Assembly (NCBI GenBank): GCA_036394195.1
Contig: DASWFO010000039.1
Location: forward strand, 1 to 13,606
From: DATJPD01 sp036394195
GTDB lineage: Bacteria > Pseudomonadota > Alphaproteobacteria > CACIAM-22H2
Length of the DNA: 13,606 bases
Direction: 5' to 3'
Made by a program: the position numbers and the translations under genes. Below, one piece after another: positions 7,323 to 13,606 of the stretch (positions are counted from its first letter, which is position 1; each line of letters starts with the position of its first letter). The notes beneath the pieces were generated by a model, which was given only the letters and a program-made list of their open reading frames with translations, searched no databases and was not told where the DNA came from.

Positions 7323-8457
7323 TCAGTCGATGTCGGCGATCTCCGCCTGCCCCGGCCCGCCTTTGAGACGCTGACTGAGGCTCGCCTCGAGGAACTGATC
7401 GAGATCGCCGTCGAGCACCCCGCCAGTGTCGCTCGTTTGCGCCCCGGTGCGCAAATCCTTCACCATCTGGTAGGGCTGCAGCACGTAGGAGCGGATCTGG
7501 TGGCCCCAGCCGATGTCGCTCTTGGCGGCTTCGACCAGCTGGGCCGCCTCTTCGCGCTTCTTCAGCTCGGCCTCGTAAAGCCGCGCCTTCAGCATCTTCA
7601 TCGCCTCGGCGCGGTTCTTGTGCTGCGAGCGGTCGTTCTGGCACGCGGCCACGATGTTGGTCGGGATGTGGGTGATGCGCACCGCACTTTCGGTCTTGTT
7701 GACGTGCTGGCCGCCCGCACCCGAGGCGCGATAGACGTCGATGCGCAGATCGCCGTCGTTGATCTGAATGTCGATCTTGTCGTCGACCACCGGGAAGACC
7801 CAGACCGACGCGAAGCTGGTGTGGCGCCGCGCGTTCGCGTCGAACGGCGAGATGCGGACCAGGCGATGCACGCCGCTTTCCGTCTTCAGCCAGCCATAGG
7901 CGTTCGGGCCGCTGACCTTGATGGTCGCGGACTTGACGCCGGCGACCTCGCCCGCACTCTCCTCCAGGAACTCGACCTTATAGTCGTGCGCCTCCGCCCA
8001 GCGCATGTACATGCGCAGCAGCATGCTGGCCCAGTCCTGGGATTCGGTGCCGCCCGACCCGGCATGGATCTCGACGAAGCAGTCATTGGCGTCGGCTTCG
8101 CCCGAGAGCAGCGCCTCGAGGCCGCGCTTCTCGGCCGCGGTGCGCAGGCCGCGGATCGCGGCCTCGCCTTCGGCGACCGCGGCGGCATCGCCTTCCGCCT
8201 CGCCGAGCTCGATCAAGGTGACCGCGTCGTCGAGCTCCTGTTGCAGCGATTTGACCGCATTGACGGCCCGCTCGATCTGAGCGCGCTCGCGCAGCAGGCC
8301 CTGGGCTTTCTGCGAATCGTTCCAGAGATTGGGATCGTTCGCGAGCGCGTTCAGCTCGCTGAGGCGTCGGTTGGCCCTATCCCAGTCAAAGATGCCTCCT
8401 CAGCAGCTCCAGGGACTGCTTGATCTCGGCGGTAATCTGCTTGATGTCGTCACGCAT
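7323..8457 (-). CDS. prfB: Peptide chain release factor 2, expressed by programmed +1 frameshift
   Basis: RF2 recognises UGA and UAA stop codons on the ribosome and triggers peptide release. The gene is read in two frames: 8457-8389 (23 codons, MRDDIKQITAEIKQSLELLR then RHL) up to an in-frame TGA at 8388-8386, then 8387-7323 after skipping T8388, continuing DWDRANRRLSELNALANDPN. The joined product is 377 residues. The stop-recognising SPF tripeptide is at residues 203-205 and the catalytic GGQ at 248-250 (SGAGGQHVNKTESAVR); these are almost exactly the positions in Escherichia coli RF2. Annotation that ignores the frameshift would start at TTG 8216 and lose about 80 residues. No strong ribosome site is visible before the ATG at 8457. 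The gene begins 41 nt after the cobC stop and is probably co-transcribed with it. RF2 level feeds back on the frameshift: low RF2 slows termination at the TGA and favours the shift. Confidence 0.96.
8385..8400 (-). promoter_or_regulatory. Programmed +1 ribosomal frameshift signal of prfB
   Basis: On the minus strand the codons read AGG AGG CAT CTT TGA C. AGGAGG (8400-8395) is a perfect internal Shine-Dalgarno-like stimulator, one codon before the slippery CTT at 8391-8389, which is followed by TGA at 8388-8386 and then C. This spacing is the same as in the known Escherichia coli prfB signal, which has AGGGGG and TAT instead of AGGAGG and CAT. The protein frame resumes at GAC (8387-8385) and matches RF2 with no gap. 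Confidence 0.96.
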
Positions 8458-8498
8458 AGCGGTGCTTATCGACGATCTTAAGGCGGCAATCAACAGGG

Positions 8499-9530
8499 TT
8501 ATGCGCCAAGCGCCCGGGCCAGCCGGCGCAGGGCGCGGTCATGGGGCGCCAGGCCCAGGCGCAGCCAGGTCGGATCGGCGGCAAAGCGGCGCACGTAGAT
8601 CCCGCTCGCTGCCAGACGCGCGAAGATCTCCGGGGCGCGCGGGCTGCGGTAAAGCCGGAACAGGCTGGTGCCGCCGACAAGGTCCAGCCCGCCGCGGCCG
8701 GCCAGCCGGTCCAGGTGCTGCGTCGCGCGTCCGAACCGGACCCGCGCGCGCCGGATCCAGGTGCGATCGGAGAGCGCCCGGCCGGCGATGGCAAGCATGG
8801 GTCCCGGGACCGGCCATGGTCCGAGCGCTTCGCGCAGCGCCTGGCGCAGCGGCCCAGAGACCAGAGCCATGCCCAGCCGGCCGCCGGCGAGGCCGAAGAA
8901 CTTGCCGAAGGACCGCAAACACACGACCGCATCGCTGCGCAGCGTCGCCGCGACGCTCGTCCCCTCGCCAGCGTCGGCGAAGGCTTCGTCGACGACCAGC
9001 CACCCGCCGCGTCGCTGCATGCGCTCTGCAAGCTCGCTCAGCCGCAGCACGGGTACGACATGGCCGTCGGGGTTGTTGGGCCGGGTCATCACCACGACAT
9101 CGCAGTCGCGCGGAATCTCCTCGCCCAGTCCGATGCGGCGGACGTCATGCCGCGCCGCCGTCCAGCTCCGCTCGTGCTCGCCATAGGTGGGGCCCAGGAT
9201 CGCCACCCGGCTGCGCGCGCGCAGCCGCGGCAGCCATTGGATCAGCGCCTGCGAGCCGGGCGCCAGCACCACGTCGTCCGCCGAGCGCACTCCGTAAAAC
9301 TGCGCCGCCGCTTCGCGCAGCGCCTGCTCTTCCCGCGTGCTGGGGAGCCGCCGCCACGCCGCCGGCGGAAGGCGGCCGACCGGGTAAGGCCAGGGATTGA
9401 TGCCGGTGCTGAGGTCGATCCACGGCCGGGGTGCCGCGGGAAACGCCGCCTCAATCGCGGCGAGGTCGCCACCGTGTTCAACCGGGTCGATAAACTCAAT
9501 ATCCGCCCGAAGCTTGTCGGCTTTCAGCAT
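8499..9530 (-). CDS. cobC: Threonine-phosphate decarboxylase, cobalamin side-chain synthesis
   Basis: This PLP-dependent enzyme of aminotransferase fold I converts L-threonine O-3-phosphate to (R)-1-amino-2-propanol phosphate, which forms the lower-loop linker of cobalamin (CobD in Salmonella naming, CobC in Pseudomonas denitrificans naming). The protein has 343 residues, normal for the family. Its typical start, EHGGDLAAIEAAFP at 18-31 followed by WIDLSTGINPWPYP, separates it from the related histidinol-phosphate aminotransferases. Further on are RPNNPDGH (150-157), VVDEAFAD (179-186) and the PLP lysine K210 in SFGKFFGLAGGRLG. The ATG at 9530 has no clear ribosome site, but no better in-frame start was seen. 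No other cobalamin gene is in the window; it lies between mrcA and prfB, bordered upstream by a repeat element. HisC-like function is less likely given the N-terminal signature. Confidence 0.92.
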   Translation of the reverse strand: MLKADKLRADIEFIDPVEHGGDLAAIEAAFPAAPRPWIDLSTGINPWPYPVGRLPPAAWRRLPSTREEQALREAAAQFYGVRSADDVVLAPGSQALIQWLPRLRARSRVAILGPTYGEHERSWTAARHDVRRIGLGEEIPRDCDVVVMTRPNNPDGHVVPVLRLSELAERMQRRGGWLVVDEAFADAGEGTSVAATLRSDAVVCLRSFGKFFGLAGGRLGMALVSGPLRQALREALGPWPVPGPMLAIAGRALSDRTWIRRARVRFGRATQHLDRLAGRGGLDLVGGTSLFRLYRSPRAPEIFARLAASGIYVRRFAADPTWLRLGLAPHDRALRRLARALGA

Positions 9531-9593
9531 TCAGCCGTCAGCATATCATGGCTGTTAGAGCCGATGCCGCTTAGGTCTAGTCACCCCATTTTT

Positions 9594-9741
9594 CGTCATG
9601 CCCGCGAAAGCGGGCATCCAGAGAATTCAACCACGGAGACACAGAGAGCACAGAGGGAAGAGGGGAGTTCCATCTCCTCCTCATTCTCCGTGATCTCTGT
9701 GGTGAAAAAGATTCTGGATTCCCGCTTGCGCGGGAATGACG
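9594..9741. repeat. Outer inverted repeat pair (REP-like hairpins) of a nested intergenic element
   Basis: The arms are 9594-9622 and 9713-9741, inverted copies of a 29-base unit with three differences. Each arm is itself a hairpin: GCCCGC-GAAA-GCGGGC at 9600-9615, and TTCCCGC-TTGC-GCGGGAA at 9719-9736. Two of the three differences between arms are a compensating pair that keeps the stem closed, so the fold seems to matter. The right arm fits ATTCCC-N8-GGGAAT, the form of the neisserial dRS3 repeat; this is resemblance only. It lies in the 266-bp gap between cobC and mrcA. Read leftward, the right-hand hairpin is followed after nine bases by TTTTT and could stop or stabilise the mrcA transcript. 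Confidence 0.85.
9629..9704. repeat. Inner inverted repeat, MITE-like, nested within the outer pair
   Basis: Between the two outer arms lies a second, imperfect inverted repeat. The left end reads ACCACGGAGACACAGAGAG from about 9630, and the complement of the right end reads ACCACAGAGATCACGGAGA from about 9703, so about 16 of 19 positions agree with one gap. The interior (about 9650-9684) is purine-rich on the left and pyrimidine-rich on the right and has no ORF of note. The organisation (short, terminal inverted repeats, intergenic, no coding) resembles a miniature element. I remember similar CACAGAGA-rich sequences as dispersed repeats in several bacterial genomes, but cannot verify it here. 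Confidence 0.6.
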
Positions 9742-9796
9742 CGGAGGGACGCACGATTCCATCTGCTTGGAAACCGCTCTAGCTGACGCTGACCGC

Positions 9797-12244
9797 TCAG
9801 TACAACCCGCCGGAATCGGTGGCTGGGATGATGGAGGGCTGCATGCCGGGGGCGCCGCCGTCGAGCACCGGTCCGCCGATCGAGGCCTCGGTGCCGGGCT
9901 TGAACGCCTCCCAGATCGCGTCGCGCTCGCCGGCGCGGGCGAGCTGCCCCGTCTGCACGTTGATGCGCACGAGCCGGATGCCCGGGGGCACGCGGAACGG
10001 GATGATCGGCTTGTTCTTCAGCGCATCGCCCATGAACTCGCGGAAGATCGGCACCGCGACGCTGGCGCCGGTCTCGTTGGGCCCAAGCGTGCGCGGGGTG
10101 TCGAACCCGACGAACACGCCGACCGCCAGGTCGGGCGAGAACCCGACGAACCAGGTGTCGTTGCTGTCATTGGTCGTGCCGGTCTTGCCGGCAAGCGGCC
10201 GGCCGAGATCCTTGATCCGGCGGCCGGTGCCGCGCTCGACGACGCCCTGGAGGATGGACACCATCTGGTAGGCGGTGGGCGCGTCGACGATGCGGTCGCG
10301 CTCGTCGGGCAGGGCCGGCGGCGTGCTGTTCTCCTGCGACCACTGCTCGACCCGGCAGCCGTCGCAGGGCCGGTCGTCGTGGCGGAGGATCGTGCGGCCG
10401 TTGCGGTCCTGAACCCGGTCGATCAAGGTCGGCTTGATCTTCAGGCCGCCGTTGACGACCTCGGCATACGCCGTGGTCAGCCGAAGCAGGGTCGTCTCGG
10501 AGGCGCCGAGGGCGGTCGACAGCAGCGGCGGCAGATTGTCGGAAATGTCGAAGCGCTTCGCGATGTCGACCACTTTGTCGATACCCATGGCTTCGGCCAG
10601 CCGCACGGTCATCAGGTTGCGCGACTGCTCGACGCCGACGCGAAGCGGGCTCGGGCCGAAGAAGTTGTGCCCGTAATTGGCAGGCTTCCACTTGGCCAGC
10701 CCCGGTCCCTGGTCGATCACGATCGGCGCGTCCAGGATCAGGCTCGCCGGCGTGAAGCCGTTCTCCAGCGCCGCGATGTAGACGAACGGCTTGAACGACG
10801 AGCCGGGCTGGCGAAGCGCCTGAGTCGCGCGATTGAATTGGGTGAGCTCGAAGCTCCAGCCGCCGGTCATCGCGAGCACGCGCCCGGTGTGCGGGTCGAG
10901 CGCCACGATGGCGCCGCCGATGGCTGGGATCTGGCGCAGGCCGAACAGCCGGCGCGCGGCGCCGGCCGGCGTCTCGACCGGCTCGACGGCGACGATGTCG
11001 CCGACGGCAAGGGCGTCGGCGGGCTGCCGGAGCGGCGGGCCGAGCCGCTGGTTTTCGAGGTGGTGACGCGCCCACTGCATCTCCTGGAACGGGATGAAGC
11101 CGCGCGAGCCGTCGGAGAAGCCGACCTCGGCGCCGGCGTCTCCGCTTTCGCCGCCGCGCAGGCTCAGCACGACCGCGCCGAACCAGTCCGGCGCAAATCC
11201 GGCCGGCCGCGGCACGACGGCAAGCCGTGCCGGCCAGTCGGGCGCCGCGACGTCCATGCGACTGATGGGGCCGCGCCACCCGTGGCGGCGGTCATAGGTC
11301 ATCAGGCCGCGGCGAAGCGTCCGGTCGGCCATGTCCTGGAGCTTGGAATCGAGCGTCGTGCGCACCGACAGGCCGCCGCGATACAGCGCGTTCTCGCCGT
11401 AGCGCGCGGAAATCTCGCGGCGGACCTCTTCGACGAAATAGTCCGCCCGCGCCGTTTCGATCTCGCCGCGGTTGCGGATGATCAGCGGGGTGGCGCGCGC
11501 CTGTTGCGCCTGGGCTTCGGTGATCAAGCCGTCCTCGGCCATCCGGCCGATCACGTAGTCGCGCCGCGCCCGTGCCGCGTCAGGAAAACGCTGCGGGTTG
11601 TAGTTGTTCGGCGCCTTCGGCAGGCCGGCGAGGAACGCCGCCTCGGGGATGGTCAGCTCGTCGAGCGACTTGTTGAAATAGTTGAGCGCCGCGGCGGCAA
11701 CGCCATAGGCGCCGGAGCCGAGATAGATCTCGTTCAGGTACAGCTCGAGGATGCGGTCTTTGGACAGCGCACTCTCAATGCGCACCGCGAGGATCGCCTC
11801 GCGCGCCTTGCGCGCCATCGACACTTCATTGGTCAGCAGGAAGTTCTTGGCGACCTGCTGCGTGATGGTCGAGGCCCCCACGGGGCGGCGGCCTTGCATC
11901 GTGCCCTTCTGGACGACGTTCACGACCGCGGCGCGCAGGATATCGGGCAGGCTGATGCCGGGGTGGGTATAGAAACTCTTATCCTCGGCGGCGAGGAACG
12001 CGTTGATGACGAGCTTGGGGACCGCATCGACCGGGACGAACAGCCGGCGCTCGACGGCGAACTCGGCGAGCACCCGCCCGTCGCCCGCGTGCACCCGCGT
12101 CAGCACCGACGGCTGGTAGTCGGCGAGCTGCTGATAATCCGGCAGGCCGCGGCTGAAATGCCACAGGGCCGCCAGTCCACCGGCTGCGGCCAGCAGGACC
12201 AGCAGCAGCGAGACCAGCAACGTTCTGACAAAAATCTTAAGCAT
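9797..12244 (-). CDS. mrcA: Penicillin-binding protein 1A, bifunctional peptidoglycan glycosyltransferase/transpeptidase
   Basis: This class A PBP polymerises lipid II into glycan strands and cross-links the peptides on the periplasmic face of the inner membrane. From the ATG at 12244 it has 815 residues; GTG 12265 would add seven. The ATG is preferred because it gives a compact start MLKIFVRTLLVSLLLVLLAA with the membrane anchor at about 3-27. The glycosyltransferase domain follows, with EDKSFYTHPG (catalytic Glu87), GASTITQQVAKNFLL (123-137) and RKAREAILAVRIE. The transpeptidase has SSFK (nucleophile Ser482, Lys485), SRN (541-543) and KTGT (687-690). An insert around residues 320-440 lies between the domains as in Gram-negative PBP1A. 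C627 and C630 (PCDGC) form a CxxC pair near the transpeptidase end, possibly a disulfide. It is downstream of a cell-wall amidase. No SD-like site of quality is visible. Confidence 0.97.
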   Translation of the reverse strand: MLKIFVRTLLVSLLLVLLAAAGGLAALWHFSRGLPDYQQLADYQPSVLTRVHAGDGRVLAEFAVERRLFVPVDAVPKLVINAFLAAEDKSFYTHPGISLPDILRAAVVNVVQKGTMQGRRPVGASTITQQVAKNFLLTNEVSMARKAREAILAVRIESALSKDRILELYLNEIYLGSGAYGVAAAALNYFNKSLDELTIPEAAFLAGLPKAPNNYNPQRFPDAARARRDYVIGRMAEDGLITEAQAQQARATPLIIRNRGEIETARADYFVEEVRREISARYGENALYRGGLSVRTTLDSKLQDMADRTLRRGLMTYDRRHGWRGPISRMDVAAPDWPARLAVVPRPAGFAPDWFGAVVLSLRGGESGDAGAEVGFSDGSRGFIPFQEMQWARHHLENQRLGPPLRQPADALAVGDIVAVEPVETPAGAARRLFGLRQIPAIGGAIVALDPHTGRVLAMTGGWSFELTQFNRATQALRQPGSSFKPFVYIAALENGFTPASLILDAPIVIDQGPGLAKWKPANYGHNFFGPSPLRVGVEQSRNLMTVRLAEAMGIDKVVDIAKRFDISDNLPPLLSTALGASETTLLRLTTAYAEVVNGGLKIKPTLIDRVQDRNGRTILRHDDRPCDGCRVEQWSQENSTPPALPDERDRIVDAPTAYQMVSILQGVVERGTGRRIKDLGRPLAGKTGTTNDSNDTWFVGFSPDLAVGVFVGFDTPRTLGPNETGASVAVPIFREFMGDALKNKPIIPFRVPPGIRLVRINVQTGQLARAGERDAIWEAFKPGTEASIGGPVLDGGAPGMQPSIIPATDSGGLY

Positions 12245-12417
12245 CAGGCTTTTCGCAGTGAACACGTTTTGCCGTGAGACGGGGGCGGCTTTGTCCCGCG
12301 TCCGGCCGGGCGCAACAGGGCGACGAGTGAGACGAGCACGATTAAATCATAATTATGGCCGTTTCACGACCGCCCGGCCGTGATCCCTTGGTGATCACCT
12401 TAACCCGGTCCAAAAGT
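12245..12417 (-). promoter_or_regulatory. Gap between amidase and mrcA with AT-rich island and small hairpin
   Basis: No gene is seen in these 173 bp. ATTAAATCATAATTAT at 12341-12356 is strikingly AT-rich for this GC-rich region; on the minus strand it contains TATGAT (12351-12346), a good -10 match, but the hexamer 17 nt upstream (GGCGGT) is not a -35. A separate mrcA promoter is therefore possible, perhaps depending on an activator. At 12382-12365 the minus strand can fold as CACGGCC-GGGC-GGTCGTG, seven pairs with one G-U that would be an A-C mismatch on the plus strand, so the fold suits leftward RNA. It lacks a T-run. A perfect 10-bp palindrome GGTGATCACC is at 12390-12399. Confidence 0.35.
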
Positions 12418-13606
12418 TCAGGTGGGGGCGCCCCGGCGCTGAAAGAATGCCTCGATGGCGCGCACGATCGACGCCGCTACCTTGGCCCGCGTGCGCGGGT
12501 GGGTGAGGAGCTGCTCGTCGTTGCGGTTGGACAAGTATCCGAGCTCGATCAGGACCGACGGCACGTCGGGGGCGCGCAGCACGGCGAAGCCGGCGAACCG
12601 GTGCGGCCGTGCCGGGATGAGCTGGATCTCATGCCCGAGCTCGTCGACGAGGTAGCCGGCGAACGTGGCGGACCGGTTCATCGTCTCGCGCTGCGCCAGG
12701 TCGATGAGGATGCTCATGACCTCCTTGTTCTCGTGCGAAAGATCGACGCCGGCGATGATGTCGGCGCGGTTCTCGCGCGCCGCGAGGCCCGCGGCTTCGT
12801 CGTCCGACGCGGTTTCGGACAGCGTATAGATGCTCGCGCCACGAGTATCTTTGTTGCGGATCGAATCCGCATGGACGGAGACGAACAGCTCCGCCCCCGC
12901 CGATCGCGCTTTCGCCACCCGGTCGCGCAGCCGGATGAAGATGTCCTCGTCGCGGGTCAGCGCCACTTTGTAGTGGGCGGTGGCTTCGAGCTGGCGCTTG
13001 ATCTCGCGCGCAACGCCCAGGGTCACGTCTTTCTCGAACGTGCCGCCGATCCCGATCGTTCCCGGGTCGACGCCGCCGTGCCCGGGGTCGAGCACGATGA
13101 CATGCTTCGCCTCCGGCTTGCGCGCCCCGGGCGGCCGCGCCGACGGCGGTGCCGGGACGACCGCAGCCACACGCGGGACCTGCGGCGCTGTGGCACTCGG
13201 GGGGGCCGGCGGCGGCACTGTCGGTGCGGCGATGGCGCGCGGCTCGGCGCGGGCGACCGCGGCTGCCGACGGTGAGAGCGCCGGCAACGGTGGCGCCGCC
13301 CCAGGTGCCGCCGCGGGACGGGCCGGCTTGGTGACCGACTGGGTCCACGGTTGGACCTGTTCGCCGAACGCGACCGCCGTCGTGTGATCGAGCTCCACCA
13401 CGAGGCGCTGGCGGGCGATGCCGGGCAAGAGGTCGTAGCGCACCAGGCGCACCCGCGCCGGACTGGCCAGGTCGAGCACCAGCCGGGACGTTGTCGGATC
13501 GAACAGCCCGTAGCGATACCCAGCCACCAGCCCGCGCGGTGCCGCCATCGTCCCGACCAGCGCCCAGTTCACCGGCGGCAGGTCGATGATCGCCCGCATC
13601 GGCTCG
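12418..13606 (-). CDS. amiC: Periplasmic N-acetylmuramoyl-L-alanine amidase with AMIN domain, N-terminus outside window
   Basis: The enzyme cuts the amide bond between N-acetylmuramic acid and L-alanine and helps split septal peptidoglycan in daughter-cell separation. The frame is open to the right edge, so the signal peptide and true start lie outside; the methionine at 13599 is probably internal, since MRAIIDLPPVNWAL resembles the middle of an AMIN domain. Numbering from it: AMIN domain to about 90 (with RLVLDLASPARV), a Pro/Ala-rich linker about 91-163, then an Amidase_3 domain. Zinc ligands are His174 (VLDPGHGG), Glu189 (TFEKDVTL) and His243 (FVSVHADS); the catalytic Glu352 is in VLIELGYLSN. 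Residues about 265-312 are a helical insert, the position of the autoinhibitory helix in AmiB/AmiC, so activation by an EnvC/NlpD-type partner is likely by analogy. The symbol is by family; amiA/amiB naming is also possible. Confidence 0.93.
   Translation of the reverse strand, partial: EPMRAIIDLPPVNWALVGTMAAPRGLVAGYRYGLFDPTTSRLVLDLASPARVRLVRYDLLPGIARQRLVVELDHTTAVAFGEQVQPWTQSVTKPARPAAAPGAAPPLPALSPSAAAVARAEPRAIAAPTVPPPAPPSATAPQVPRVAAVVPAPPSARPPGARKPEAKHVIVLDPGHGGVDPGTIGIGGTFEKDVTLGVAREIKRQLEATAHYKVALTRDEDIFIRLRDRVAKARSAGAELFVSVHADSIRNKDTRGASIYTLSETASDDEAAGLAARENRADIIAGVDLSHENKEVMSILIDLAQRETMNRSATFAGYLVDELGHEIQLIPARPHRFAGFAVLRAPDVPSVLIELGYLSNRNDEQLLTHPRTRAKVAASIVRAIEAFFQRRGAPT

Noticed and set aside
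8386..8388. Apparent premature TGA making prfB a pseudogene
   Set aside because: It is the known autoregulatory frameshift site: AGGAGG, CTT and TGA C are in the exact expected arrangement and the downstream frame is intact.
9594..9741. CRISPR-like or insertion-sequence explanation for the repeats
   Set aside because: There are only two arms in inverted order with no regular spacers and no transposase gene, so neither a CRISPR array nor a full insertion sequence is supported.
9577..9762. Small minus-strand open frame (61 codons) across the repeat element
   Set aside because: It is made of the inverted repeats themselves and gives a peptide of the kind falsely annotated in many genomes from such repeats.
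9767..12277. Very long plus-strand open frame (836 codons) opposite mrcA
   Set aside because: It overlaps the complete PBP1A gene with all catalytic motifs. The product is rich in Arg, Asp and Gly with no family pattern, as expected from the complementary strand of a GC-rich gene where stops are rare.
12365..12382. Rho-independent terminator after the amidase gene
   Set aside because: The hairpin has a G-U pair and no T-run behind it on the minus strand, so termination is not supported.

Overview
This is a GC-rich chromosomal window whose gene families and gene order point to an alphaproteobacterium, most likely Rhodospirillales-like. That placement is inference from protein similarity and order; no rRNA marker is present. 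I recognise seven protein-coding genes. Together they look like a housekeeping neighbourhood with envelope, nitrogen-control, redox and translation functions. I see no tRNA, rRNA, CRISPR array, phage or transposase gene.

Left part (1-6944): a very large AsmA/YhdP-like envelope protein gene runs leftward off the window, so its C-terminus is missing. It is divergent from a rightward pair, glnE (bifunctional glutamine synthetase adenylyltransferase/adenylyl-removing enzyme) and a Bcp/PrxQ-type peroxiredoxin. The peroxiredoxin carries an unusual lysine/alanine/proline-rich, histone-H1-like N-terminal tail. The pair ends at a strong intrinsic terminator that also faces the next, convergent gene block.

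Right part (6995-13606): all genes point leftward. In transcription order they are a periplasmic N-acetylmuramoyl-L-alanine amidase (5' end outside the window), penicillin-binding protein 1A (mrcA), threonine-phosphate decarboxylase (cobC), peptide chain release factor 2 (prfB, with a programmed +1 frameshift) and a small GYD-domain protein. Amidase, PBP1A and RF2 form a gene order I know from alphaproteobacteria. Here cobC and a roughly 150-bp nested inverted-repeat element lie between mrcA and prfB, which looks like an insertion into that order.

The features that most deserve a second look are the H1-like tail on the peroxiredoxin with its 15-bp DNA repeat, the nested inverted repeats at 9594-9741, the in-frame 24-bp duplication in the AsmA-like gene, and the textbook RF2 frameshift signal. 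I found no convincing new multi-gene system.
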